A stretch of DNA of 41,962 nucleotides from Paramacrobiotus metropolitanus (taxonomy: Eukaryota > Tardigrada > Eutardigrada > Parachela > Macrobiotidae), in the NCBI RefSeq assembly GCF_019649055.1, contig NW_026570561.1, positions 1-41,962 of the forward strand, written 5' to 3'. Position 1 is the first letter of the stretch, and every line of letters begins with the position of its first letter. Below, piece by piece: positions 1 through 9,328 of this stretch. The notes below the pieces were generated by a model. The model was not told the origin of the DNA and searched no databases. It saw only the letters and a program-made list of their open reading frames with translations. Position numbers and translations under genes: made by a program.

Positions 1-99
1 TCTTGCCAATTACAATGATACAATGATGCATAGTTTATTTCTGTCACAATAGTCATGTAAATGTTTTACAGATACGATTATTGTATTTACGATGTATAG

Positions 100-342
100 A
101 TCCTTGGGAATTATCAGAGCGTGGATCCCCGCTGTGCCACGCACTATCGCGGCTGCCAGTGGACACCGTCCGATATCGTCGATATAGATGTGAACAAATT
201 GACCAAACTCACCGCATCTGCCCTGTACCGTACACTGGGAACTTTACGCGGTCAGATGTCGATACCCTTCTGTGACTTCACCAGCTTTCTAAAGCGATAC
301 CTGATCTTCGGTTGTACGACTTTATTACTGTACTTTATTTGA
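100..342 (+). CDS. Gene A: terminal exon of an F-box-family paralogue (5' exons outside window)
   Basis: This is the last exon of a gene whose earlier exons lie left of the window. It follows an acceptor ending TATAG at 95-99 and reads in phase 0, the same position and phase as exon 3 of genes D, F and H. It encodes the family C-terminal module: YQSVDPR, then THYRGCQWTPSDI, then DVNKLTKLTASALYRTLG. The conserved match ends near residue 55; the reading frame then runs past the usual SSALL(Y/S)W end because the tail has diverged, and stops at 342. The family function is inferred from the F-box in exon 2 of its paralogues. Whether the upstream exons are intact cannot be seen. Confidence 0.6.
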   Translation: MLGNYQSVDPRCATHYRGCQWTPSDIVDIDVNKLTKLTASALYRTLGTLRGQMSIPFCDFTSFLKRYLIFGCTTLLLYFI

Positions 343-455
343 TTTGATCCCGGTGTCTTACTAGGAATTACTGATGTTCTTGTTCACCGAAACTTTTACA
401 CTAACTTATTAAGCATCAAACGAGAGGGGCGGCCTAATCAGAGAAAATTTGATCT
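343..455. other. Spacer between genes A and B
   Basis: I see no gene or repeat here. The first part corresponds loosely to the 3' flank shared by paralogues D, F and H. Confidence 0.4.
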
Positions 456-1629
456 AAGTTTGCTCCCATCGGCGCTGTTCCCACGATCGATGCCGCAGTT
501 CCTCGTTTGATTTCAATGCTGATCCGCTGGCAAAGATGGCGGTCGTGGCGCAGCACTCGCTTGTCCGTCAGCCCGATGGACAAGCAGCTGGAAATGCAGC
601 TGTGGGATCTCTTTGAAGCGAATCTCGTCCTAAGAGAGCCGGTGGATCGCGCTGTCCTGGCGGAATGGATTATCCGTTCGGTCAAGTCCCCACAATTGCA
701 GCAGGTACAGCAGGTGAGCGGATATTCTTTCAGTTCCCTTTTCTGTTCTGCATGCCAGTGTGGATTACCACACATCATGTAACTGCTTACAGAGTCTGAA
801 CGATTGTGGATCCGTGTGATAGTGTGGATCCGCGCATGTTGACGTGGGGAGGAGGAATACACCCACATCCGTACGTACAGATGCCCCGATAATGTCCGCC
901 TTTACTAGTAAATACAAACCGCTATGTTATTATCTAGTCATCTGATTACCTGTGATTGACTGTACTCTAAATCCTTGCGATGTATGCTGCGCTCTGCTAC
1001 TAGTCTATTTAAGCTAGCTTGAACTGTTCCTAATATCGGTGTGGGTCAGGAATTAGATTTCTGACATCCTTACTTTTCTGACTTTCAAGTTTGGAGGAAT
1101 ACGTTGTTAATTGGATTAAAGGGACAGTATTTTCTAGAGGTTACGACTGGCGTTCCTAATCAGCAATTCGGATTATACCGTAGTCTGCCGCAGTATACTG
1201 GTGTCACAATCGACCTTGGCCCTTGATCTGATAACCTTAGTAACCGAGACCGGAAGTGAGAAGTAAGGCAGTCTTCGTGTGTTCGCGTGTTTCGCAGGCT
1301 CCTTATAGGGATTCCTGGTTCCTGTGTTCCTGTTCATATCTCCATCATTCCTCCAAGTTATTTCGTAGTACCGGCTTGAGAGAGAATCGAGTGCCCTACC
1401 GATGAGATATGGGCAGGGAAGAAGACTGCAACTAATGCCGAACGCAACCACGTCACCGGAGATTGTAACGAGACCTTCTAATACGACAATGTCGACGCAT
1501 TATCGCGGCGGTCAGTGGAGTGCGGTAGGCCTTGACGGATTCAATGCCACGAAGCTGACCAACGTGACCGCGGCGGCGGTATACGAAGTCGTAAAGGGGC
1601 GCACTGGGAGCGGCACCCGCCATGTTTAA
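456..1629 (+). pseudogene. Gene B: 5'-truncated F-box-family copy
   Basis: Only the end of exon 2 and exon 3 remain. From about 500 the sequence matches the end of exon 2 of genes D and F (LAAVVAQH.LV.QP motif), changes frame near 585 where about four extra bases occur, then continues as QLEMQLWDLFEANLVLREPVDRAVLAEWI. A good donor (GTGAGC) follows at 714. Exon 3, about 1480-1629, keeps THYRGGQWS and TKLTNVTAAAVYE and ends in TAA at 1627-1629. The N-terminal module and the F-box are missing, so this is a relic rather than a functional gene. The exact left edge of homology is uncertain. Confidence 0.6.
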
Positions 1630-1752
1630 GAACGGGCTAATTGTCTGTTACCGTGAACGCTGAATAGTCGAAGTCATTATTAAATGTTATCCGTATGTTA
1701 AGATCCCACTGTGTAGTGCGTATATACTGTATACGTACGGCGACGGGTTGCT

Positions 1753-1758
1753 AATAAA
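1753..1758 (+). terminator. Polyadenylation signal downstream of gene B
   Basis: AATAAA lies 124 nt after the stop of the gene B relic on the same strand. Confidence 0.4.
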
Positions 1759-2095
1759 TGTTAATTAACTAATATCCTCCTCCGGTGGCAAACAGCGGCA
1801 GGAAACACTCCCGAATGAATCAGACCCAAGTTACCAACGAGTTCTATTTAAAAATTTGCAACCAGGAATAGGATTTTCAATTTTGATGATATGATATTAT
1901 TGGTTGTTTAAGTGTCCCATCTTGATTTTGATTAACAGTCTGAACGAAAGTGGTTTTGCAATAGAATGGTGATGAAAAGAGAAAAGAAACTGAAAGACTC
2001 AAGGGCCATAATTGGACTTCGGTTCGCTCGACATTTATATTAGTGCAGGAGATGCAGAAAAAATAAGATTATTCGACATAATTATGAAATTACAT
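1759..2095. other. Intergenic spacer between convergent B and C
   Basis: AT-rich sequence between two convergent gene copies. No gene, RNA gene or repeat recognised. Confidence 0.4.
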
Positions 2096-2101
2096 TTTAT
2101 T
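2096..2101 (-). terminator. Polyadenylation signal of gene C
   Basis: TTTATT on the plus strand is AATAAA on the minus strand, about 65 nt beyond the stop codon of gene C. Confidence 0.5.
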
Positions 2102-2163
2102 CGGCAAGAGCCAGTGCACCGATCATTGGTCGTGTAGGGGGCCCCCAGAAAACGCGTATGGTA

Positions 2164-4154
2164 CTACTGCATTTCGGAATCGCTTTCCCCATCCGAAATT
2201 TCTTCTTCATTCACCGGTGACCACATTGTCAAAATGGCCGCTGTCAGCGTGGTTAACTGACTGACATCCAGACGAGATAACTTGGTCAGCGTCCATTGCT
2301 CACCGCGGTACGCAGGGCGCGGATCGGCGCTCTGGTACGTGTTCAGGATCTGCAATTATGTGCCATAATTCTGCTGCAAACACGACCCAAACCCAAGGGG
2401 AAAACATCAACGGCTCACCTGCACAATACGCTGCTCACTGCGTTCGTCACACTTCTGAGCAGCGCAATCAGCAATCCACCGGGACACCGCCGGCAGGCTG
2501 GGCCACTGTCGGAGAACCAGGTTGGTCTCCAGCACATCCCACAGCTCTCTCTCCAGCTCCTGCCACGACTGGGCGCCAAAGGCGTGTTTCTGCACATATG
2601 CTTCCAGATGGTCGGCTCCAATGCAGCAGTCCTTCCACACCATCCGATCGTACGACGCGAAATCCGCGGCCAGGCTGCCGTACCACCTACCATGTCGTGG
2701 ATGAAACAGTCACCCTCTCTGCCGTATCCCTCATGCACAGCGAAATAGCAATCGCAGAACACCAGCGTCCGGAGGCGTTGGCCGTCCAGAGTGCGCCCGG
2801 TGAGTTCGACCAGATCCAGGCAGTCTCGCACATCGTGACCGGTGATAATCAGGGTCGTGGTGGCGCTGCTGAGACATTTCACGAAGCAGGACACCGTCCA
2901 GTAGATGGCGAAATCGACGCACGTGAAATCTTAGTCCCACGCAATATAAGGAATGTACACATCGGGGAAGTGGCCGGCGGTGGTCAGCAGGCTGTTCCAC
3001 AGGTGACAGACCCGCCGGCAGCCAATGCGGGCGACGGAGTCCATCGACTGAAAGACGGCCAGCTGTAATTCAACTGGCAACGGCATTCTGACCACATCCC
3101 TACCGCCACCACCGAGTCTGTTATCGGCTGTATCAACCACATGGATCATAGTATGACGGCTTAATCCTCCCTCCGTCCAAATTGAGGGCGGAGTTAGGGT
3201 GCTGCGGCTCCTCAACGCCCGATCACAGCTGGATTTCTGTTAACACAATTATAAGAGCCATTATGGTCTGTGTTCGTCAGATCGCATCGGGTCGCTAAAA
3301 ATAAATTGTAGAAAGGCATAAAACGACAGGTAACATAACGGACGCAATCATTGTTGTACGCTGTAGAGATTCTAGAGTAGGGAACAAAGCAACGGTAAAG
3401 GCCAGACACAGTCATGAGAACGAGATTAGTACAAGATTAGTACGCCACACTGTGTACGGCAACACAAAAATGCATTTTGCAATAGAATTTAAAATTTGAA
3501 AAAATTTGTGAACTCTGATTCTGTGTAAGATCAAAATTGCCTTGTACAGCAGACAAACTCGGACTCTCACCGCAACCTCCGCGGTCAGTGGCCTGTCGCT
3601 CCGACGCTGTAGATAGAGAAACATCTGGCTGAACAGTCTCGTGCAGTCCAAATCACGCTTGAAAATCTCCCGGTGCATGGGAGACCCGCGGGACCAGAAG
3701 GCAGTGGGCAGCGGACAGGAGCGGATCACAAAGTCATCCTTCACCACACGCAGCTTCTCCAGTTCATCGCCCGTGGGCGTAAGCGTATTTGGTTAAAAGA
3801 AAGGACTATTTCTTGGACGGCCCCATAGGGCATTTGCGCAACCACGCAGTGTAACATTCCGGAGAAGTATCCTTCCGGGGAGACGACCTTTCCTGGATAC
3901 CACAGCCACGCCCCGTCGGGCTGGCGTCGCAACAGCACCAGCACATTCGGCTTACCGAAGTTGTACGGGTAGCAGCTATATCGGCAGCGCCAGATGCGCC
4001 CGTATTCCACAAACTGCTCACGCTGTACTGTGCACTCGAAATCAACGATCGGGCCGCCCTCGGCTACGTCAATCACGTAGCCATGCTGCAGAAAGCCGTC
4101 CACTTCAACGTCCACTGCATTCCACGCTTCCGGATTGTCTGTATGAACTAACAT
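2164..4154 (-). pseudogene. Gene C: F-box-family gene with three disruptions
   Basis: All three exons are present in order on the minus strand: exon 1 4154-3571 (donor GTGAGA), exon 2 3236-2419 (acceptor TTAACAG, donor GTGAGC) and exon 3 2349-2164 (186 nt, the same length as in D, F and H). Exon 1 starts MLVHTDNPEAWNAVDVEVDG. Exon 2 carries the F-box core LPVELQLAVFQSMDSVARIGCRR and exon 3 carries YQSADPR and LDVSQLTTLTAAIL. Three lesions are visible: a one-base deletion near 3783 in exon 1, an in-frame TAA at 2931-2933, and a one-base shift near 2690. The splice sites and polyA signal are preserved, so decay looks recent. The intact 1,518-codon pol in the same window argues against a generally high indel error rate. 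SCF ubiquitin-ligase substrate-adaptor function is inferred for the family only. Confidence 0.6.
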
Positions 4155-4370
4155 TGCATGGCGTTTGCTGCAATTTACTCCCCTGGATATTCCTATTTCC
4201 TATCACCCAGAGAATACATAACATTCTTCATAGATTGCGATTACTGTTGATATCCGAGATGGCCATCCAAAACATTTGTTTACCGAATTACAGCGTAACT
4301 AACATTTTCGACAGAAAGATAACACTATTTTATCTGAAAGCAAAAACAGAGTCGTAATTTTTGCTGTGCT
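4155..4370. promoter_or_regulatory. Short head-to-head spacer between C and truncated D
   Basis: About 215 bp separate the start of gene C from the first recognisable codons of gene D. It must hold the gene C promoter, but I see no clear TATA box or other element. Confidence 0.25.
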
Positions 4371-5923
4371 CTAGTTGGGCAAAGTCATCAACGTGGCGGA
4401 GAACGGTCTGATCGTTGATTTCGGCTGTATTGGCCAGCGCTCCCTGTTCGTCGAATACGAACGCATCTTCCATGCGACGAGAGTCTTCGATCCTTGGACA
4501 CCTCCCTGGACCCTACTATCCAGGTTCTAATGCGAGCCGGGCCTAACTGCCCTTGGAAATGGTATCCGGGGATGGCGTTATCCCCCGGGGACGAACCCTA
4601 CCTGGCTAGTCTGTTTGTCGTGGAGGCGCAGCTTCCCCACGGCGCCGTCCGGGAGCTGCTCCCCCGGGATCAGGTGCGGCGCCCGCCCTCGGACAGCGAC
4701 TTGGCCAGTCGCCGCGTTCATGAAGGATTTTGTCATCCGTAACTGTCAGCTACCAACAGCTTGGCCCGGCGCATCAGTTTACCACCGCGAACTTTTCCCT
4801 TCGATTCTGGCTCGAGCGCGGCGTGTGTTGATTATAGTGGTGCATCGTGAGGCGATGATGTACTTGCAGCTAGCTGGCGACCGTGCAATGCTGCCGGATG
4901 AATTGGTGCGCTTTGTAAATCTTGGTACAATGGTCTCTGTGCAGAATTTATTTTACCTAAGTTATTTAATTATCGATTGCAGGACGAACTGTTCAAACGA
5001 ACGACAGAAAAGTATGCTAGATCTATCCCCTATGATTTACTTCATGGAGATATACTTTGTGGAACCTCGATTTCCTATTTGGTAACGCAGGAGAATAAGC
5101 GACGTCGTCTTGCGGTTGATCAACTAGACCAACCGCTCCCCGACAAGCTCTTAGTGGAAGTCTTCCGGTCGCTGGACAGCGGCAACCGCACCCGCTGCCG
5201 GCGCACCTGCACCCTGTGGAACACTCTGCTCACCACGGAAGACAACTTCTCCGATGTCCGCGTCTCAGGCTGGCAAGAGGACTGCCCGTCGTCCGGCATG
5301 CAGCCCTTGTTCTGGATACTGGCCTGCCTCTTCCGCTGCGTCAACAGCAGCACTAAAACCGTGGTTCTCATGTACATGACACTGGATGATTGCGAGAGCG
5401 TGGCCGCTATGATCCGCTTCGTGGTCGGCCGCACCGGGACGCTGGTATTCTTCCAGTGTGCGTTGCATTACCCTGTCTGGAATGTTTACACGGAGATCGA
5501 TTCACTTAATACAACAGTGCCGGATATTGTGGGTTGTCTGTTGCGGATGTGCCGTAGCACGGGGCGGGCGACGTGGATACAGTGTCGCCTGGCCGACCAT
5601 TCTTTGGCCGCCGTGGTGGCGCAACACACCCTGGTCTGTCAACCCGCCGAACAGCTGGAGATGCAGTTGTGGGAGCTCTTTGAAGCGAATCTCGTTGTGG
5701 AGAAACCGGTGGATTTGAAGCTACTGTCGGAATGGATTGCCCATGCGGTGCATTGCAGCTCGTGTGACCAATTTTGTCTGCTGCAGCGGGTAAGGCACAT
5801 CCATTCATTTCAGGAATTGCTGTTGCTGGTGGATTTGATCGGATTTTTTCAACAGGAAATACAGTACTTTATAATTACAGAAATACCGGCAACAGTTCTA
5901 ATTTGTTATGTCGATTTATATAT

Positions 5924-6477
5924 GGTGACCACTCCGTACACACCCTTTCACACCCTTTCACTCCGTACACAACCTTTTGCACTCCCTTTCATTCCGTGCA
6001 CAACCTTTTTGCGCTACCTTTCATTCCGTACACAACCTTTTAATTTTTTAATTTTTCACAGCCGAGTTATTTCTGGAATAAAAAACGCGCAATCGCGACC
6101 GTTTTTAGATTGCGCGTTTTTCTTATTTTGAACAGCAACGTTTTTCACCCTAATCTCCACAAGACTTGCTCCGTAACGTGTTTATTCAATCTTCACTTGC
6201 CACGTGAGTTATTTGCTGACGCTGTCATACACCAGGACGTCTTCGTCGGAACGGTCCCATGATGTTGCAAAAAAGTAGTAATATTTTTTGTAGTTTTGCT
6301 TTCTGTAGTAATATAGATTACAAGGATTTAAATATAATATATATAAATATATATAAAAGTTTGGTAGTGCACCGAGTGAATGGTAGTGCGCAAAAGGTTG
6401 TGCACGGAATGAAAGGAGTGCAAAAGGTTGTGTACGGAGTGAAAGGGGTGTGAAAGAGTGTGTACGGAGTGGTCACC
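5924..6477. mobile_element. Mutator-like MITE with ~120-bp terminal inverted repeats
   Basis: The element starts GGTGACCACTCCGTAC and ends with the exact reverse complement. The inverted arms extend about 120 bp (5924-6044 and 6360-6477) with few mismatches. It is flanked by a 9-bp duplication TTTATATAT at 5915-5923 and 6478-6486. Each arm is built of a degenerate unit of about 22 bp (ACTCCGTACACAACCTTTT-like), repeated three to four times. Long inverted repeats plus a 9-bp duplication point to the Mutator/MULE group; the low-complexity target leaves the duplication length slightly ambiguous. The interior has no transposase ORF, so it is non-autonomous. The same intron in paralogue H lacks it, which gives an empty site. 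Confidence 0.75.
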
Positions 6478-6569
6478 TTTATATATAGCTTAAAAATAGA
6501 TTTTATGAACTGCTTTCACTAGGCATCGTTTCAGTTGTCGCTGTCAGTAGAGAAAACGCTGGAGCTGTG

Positions 6570-6830
6570 TTAAGGGAAGTGTGCCGGTAGTCCCGGTACA
6601 TGGTACAAATTCGTGCACATGCGCGAAAACTTTCGCTTTCGCTCACCAGAACACCTATTCGCATCGTTTTATGACATTCTATATGTCTCAAATGAATTGT
6701 TTACACTGGCGCGGAAACCGTTTATGCGCCCAACATCCGGTTGGGGAGATATCGATGAAATAAAATTCCCAAAGTATAATTGAGCCCACGATGGTGTACC
6801 AAAGGTCTCATTATGAACCGAAGCACTGTG
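6570..6830 (+). repeat. Single-arm copy of the foldback repeat in intron 2 of D
   Basis: This stretch (GGGAAGTGTGCCGG to the CATTATGAACCG motif) matches the left arm of the foldback structure in intron 2 of gene H and, reversed and diverged, 11960-12180. Here only one arm is present, so it does not fold back. Confidence 0.5.
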
Positions 6831-7255
6831 GCTGCGCTTGCACTTTTTATTCTGTTGGTGGCTTTGCTTTTTACACTGATTTATACAGCATGATTAATAT
6901 AAAAATATTACAGTATCCATCATCAAAATGTTTTACATCATATGACGACTGTTTATATTTGTATAATGGTATAGCATTTATTGATTATAATTATGTAATG
7001 CATTTATTATAGACCCTTTCCAGTTATCAGAGCGTGGATCCGCGGAGTTCCACGCACTATCGCAGCTGCCAGTGGACACCGTCCGACATCGCCGATGTTG
7101 ATGTGAACAAATTGACCAAACTCACCACCGCGGCCTTGTACCGCACATTGGGGAACGCACAGGGTGTCGGAATGTCGTCAGCCCTTCTCTACTGGTGACC
7201 TTTCATCAACTTTTTGAAGCGGCACCTGAAAGGAAGTGGTTGACATTCCCGTTTC

Positions 7256-7796
7256 CTATGAAAATGTAACCGGCCGGATCGTTTCGTTATCGCTGGACGC
7301 AAAGCGATACACTGCTGTCAGCGCAAGAAAACGTAGAAAGAGAAAAATCTGGCTGAACAGTCTCGTGCACCAGGCACGCGATAAATTACGCTTGAAGACC
7401 TCCCGGCGCCTGGGTGACCTTCGGGTCAGAAGCCAGACGACAGCGGACAGGAACGGATCACAGAGCCATCGCGAACCGCACGCAACTTCGGCAGTTGGTC
7501 GCACTTGGGCGGTAAGCGTATTTGGTCGGAAAGGACTATTTCCTGGACGACCCCGAGTGCTACGCGCGCTTCTACGCAGTGTAACTCACCGGAGAAAAAA
7601 CCTCCCGGGGACAGGACCTTTCCGGGACACCACAGCCGCGCCCCGTCGGGCTGGCGCCGCGCTGTGCTGCACATCAAAATCCACGATCAGGCCACCCTCG
7701 GCCACGTCGATCACGAGGCTGTGCCGCAGGAAGCCGTACACATCGACGTCCACCGCAATAATTCCACACTTCCACTTTCGCTGTGTAAAGTAGCAT
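7256..7796 (-). pseudogene. Gene E: exon 1 relic in antisense behind gene D
   Basis: A minus-strand copy of exon 1 begins at an ATG at 7796 (MLLYT), shifts frame within 40 nt, then reads AVDVDVYGFLRHSLVIDVAEGGLIVDFD, shifts again near 7680, and continues RRQPDGARLWCPGKVLSP and RSCPL. At least three frame changes are needed to follow it. No F-box exon follows; instead it abuts the conserved 3' flank of gene D at about 7305, tail to tail. This is a decayed minus-subfamily copy. Confidence 0.55.
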
Positions 7797-8444
7797 TGTG
7801 CCGCTGGACAGAACACAACTGCTGCAGCAATCCTCTTTATGCTCGTTATCGGTTTGATACGAAATTATGATTTGCATAACTCGAATTATGAATATGAGTG
7901 AGCCTTATATAAATCGTAGCAGCAGTCGGAGTGAGTGCGGTTGTATGGCGCAGACAGACTGTCGCTAGCGCGCTGCCTGCCTGGCCTCTATGTATATGAC
8001 TCAGCCGATTCAGAATCAGCGTAAAATTTTGCTATGGCTTTATGTCTGTAAAAAGTTTATACCGTGGTAGTGCATATGAAGGAGGCTATACAGTATGACT
8101 ATACACTTTACAGAGAAGTAATAAGCCTCGCTGTTGGAATAACGGTCGACCGTTGGATATATGGCCCACCATAAAGCAGAAGCATCTGGCTGTTTTCCCT
8201 ACTTTGGACGTTAACAACATCCGGTAAGCCAAGACTCCTGGATTTGGCATCATCCAGAAATTACACGCAGCATCGTTTTCCACCTTTGCGTTTTGCACAC
8301 GACGCGGTGCCTCCATCCATGCTGCCGTGTGCCTCACATCGAGGAGGAGGGGCCTCTCATTCCATCAAAGACTGTGCAATTGCCATTCGCCATCGGCATT
8401 CGGAGTGGACGGAGTTGTCCAATCAGCTTTTGCTACTTCATTCT
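7797..8444. other. Intergenic sequence with no recognised gene
   Basis: Several short ORFs occur on both strands but none resembles a known family or the local paralogues. I see no RNA gene or inverted repeat. Confidence 0.3.
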
Positions 8445-8612
8445 TTTTTAGGCCCCCTTGTGATGTGCAGGTCGGCTTGCCCTTTTGCGGCGCCAAAATG
8501 TTGCCTTGTTGTCAATTACGTAGCACTTTGTTTGATTATTTTCGTGAAATTGTGAACCACATGTATTGACGATCTTGAATTGTATCAACCACAGGACAAT
8601 AAAGGCTGAGAC
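8445..8612 (+). repeat. Dispersed ~160-bp repeat, copy 1
   Basis: This segment is closely similar to 35063-35223: a run of GGCCCC, then GTGCAGGTCGGCTTGCCC, then CCAAAATGTTGCCTTGTTGT, and finally ACAATAAAGGCTGA. The end carries an AATAAA signal, as an LTR or a retroelement 3' end would. No terminal repeats or target duplication could be fixed, so the class is open. Confidence 0.5.
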
Positions 8613-8639
8613 ACAGGAGACTATTACAGGCTATTCATA

Positions 8640-9328
8640 TGAGCAACGGCACAACTCTAGACAGCCGGCATAAATCCATCTCCCTGTTCTCTTCAATTTT
8701 GCACGACTAATGCTGCGGACATCTCTGGCCATTTAGGCCACTGAGGCCAGTCACCACTGAGGCAGTCAAGGGTGGCATTGTGGTGATTTTCTCGGCTATC
8801 TCCCAGCTTGTGCCGATCGATCGCCTTGCGCACTGGCCTTGCAGACCACGCCGTTCGACTGCGCTGTAACTAGTAACTTCCACCACAATTTGCGCATGTT
8901 ATTTATGTACAAATTCTGCGCGTGCTTTTCCAAAACTTGCTTAACAGCTTTGAAAAATTTTTTTAACCTGATTTGTTATTAATTAGAATTTAGAGTACCT
9001 GAGTAAAAATACACAGTATGTTCCACGCTTTATGATTTACCCAGTGCCCATGCAGAAAATGTCATTTTGCTTACCTAGTATGGATGGTTTACTTTTACTT
9101 ACCTTATGCGAAAATCACTGTTTAATTTTTAAAGAAATTAAACGTGTTTTCCATGGCTAACTTGTTTCTGTTTAAATCTGTTGAAAAACCATCTAGATCT
9201 CAATGATCTGCGATTTATTGCTTTTGCTTGAGGTCACTGTGTATAATTTTTAATCGTTTTAATAAGCAAAGCCGCAGAAGAGCTGCATCCCGGACAGAAA
9301 CAGACGCAGGCAAGCGCAAGTTGTGGCC
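8640..9328 (+). repeat. Upstream block of gene F, duplicated upstream of gene H
   Basis: This block and 27125-27778 are paralogous, with shared stretches such as TTTTGCACGACT.ATGCTGCGGACAT, TGTGGTGATTTTCTC and ATCGCCTTGCGC. The duplication unit of the F/H pair therefore included about 650 bp of 5' flank, presumably the promoter. No TATA box is obvious. The 5' ends carry a short palindromic GGCC-rich patch near 8735-8760. Confidence 0.55.

Larger units (their letters stand above)
4371..7198 (+). pseudogene. Gene D: F-box-family copy, exon 1 truncated and shifted
   Basis: Exon 1 begins in mid-module at VGK-like codons near 4371, so about the first 30 codons found in gene F are gone. It runs to 4905 (donor GTGCGC). 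Exon 1 has a one-base loss near 4490 and a two-base loss near 4722. Exon 2 (4983-5789, 269 codons) is fully open: EELF-type start, F-box LPDKLLVEVFRSLDSGNRTRCRRTC, then LWELFEANLV.EKPVDLKLLSEWIAHAVHCSSCDQF, and a GTAAGG donor. Exon 3 (7013-7198, 62 codons with stop) is open. Intron 2 holds a MITE at 5924-6477 and the foldback-arm repeat. Exon 2 alone could still encode an F-box protein if another promoter drove it. I judge the full gene dead. Confidence 0.6.

Noticed and set aside
434-868. 144-codon minus-strand ORF
   Set aside because: It is the antisense shadow of the gene B exon 2 relic and has no family resemblance.
2164-4154. Assembly indels as the sole reason for broken gene copies
   Set aside because: Long open frames in pol, ORF3 and gene F argue against a high error rate, and some lesions are stops or multi-base changes. 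Individual one-base shifts could still be errors.
5924-6044. Simple tandem satellite or CRISPR-like array
   Set aside because: The repeats have no unique spacers, and the block has an exact inverted counterpart at 6360-6477 with target duplications, so it is a transposon arm.
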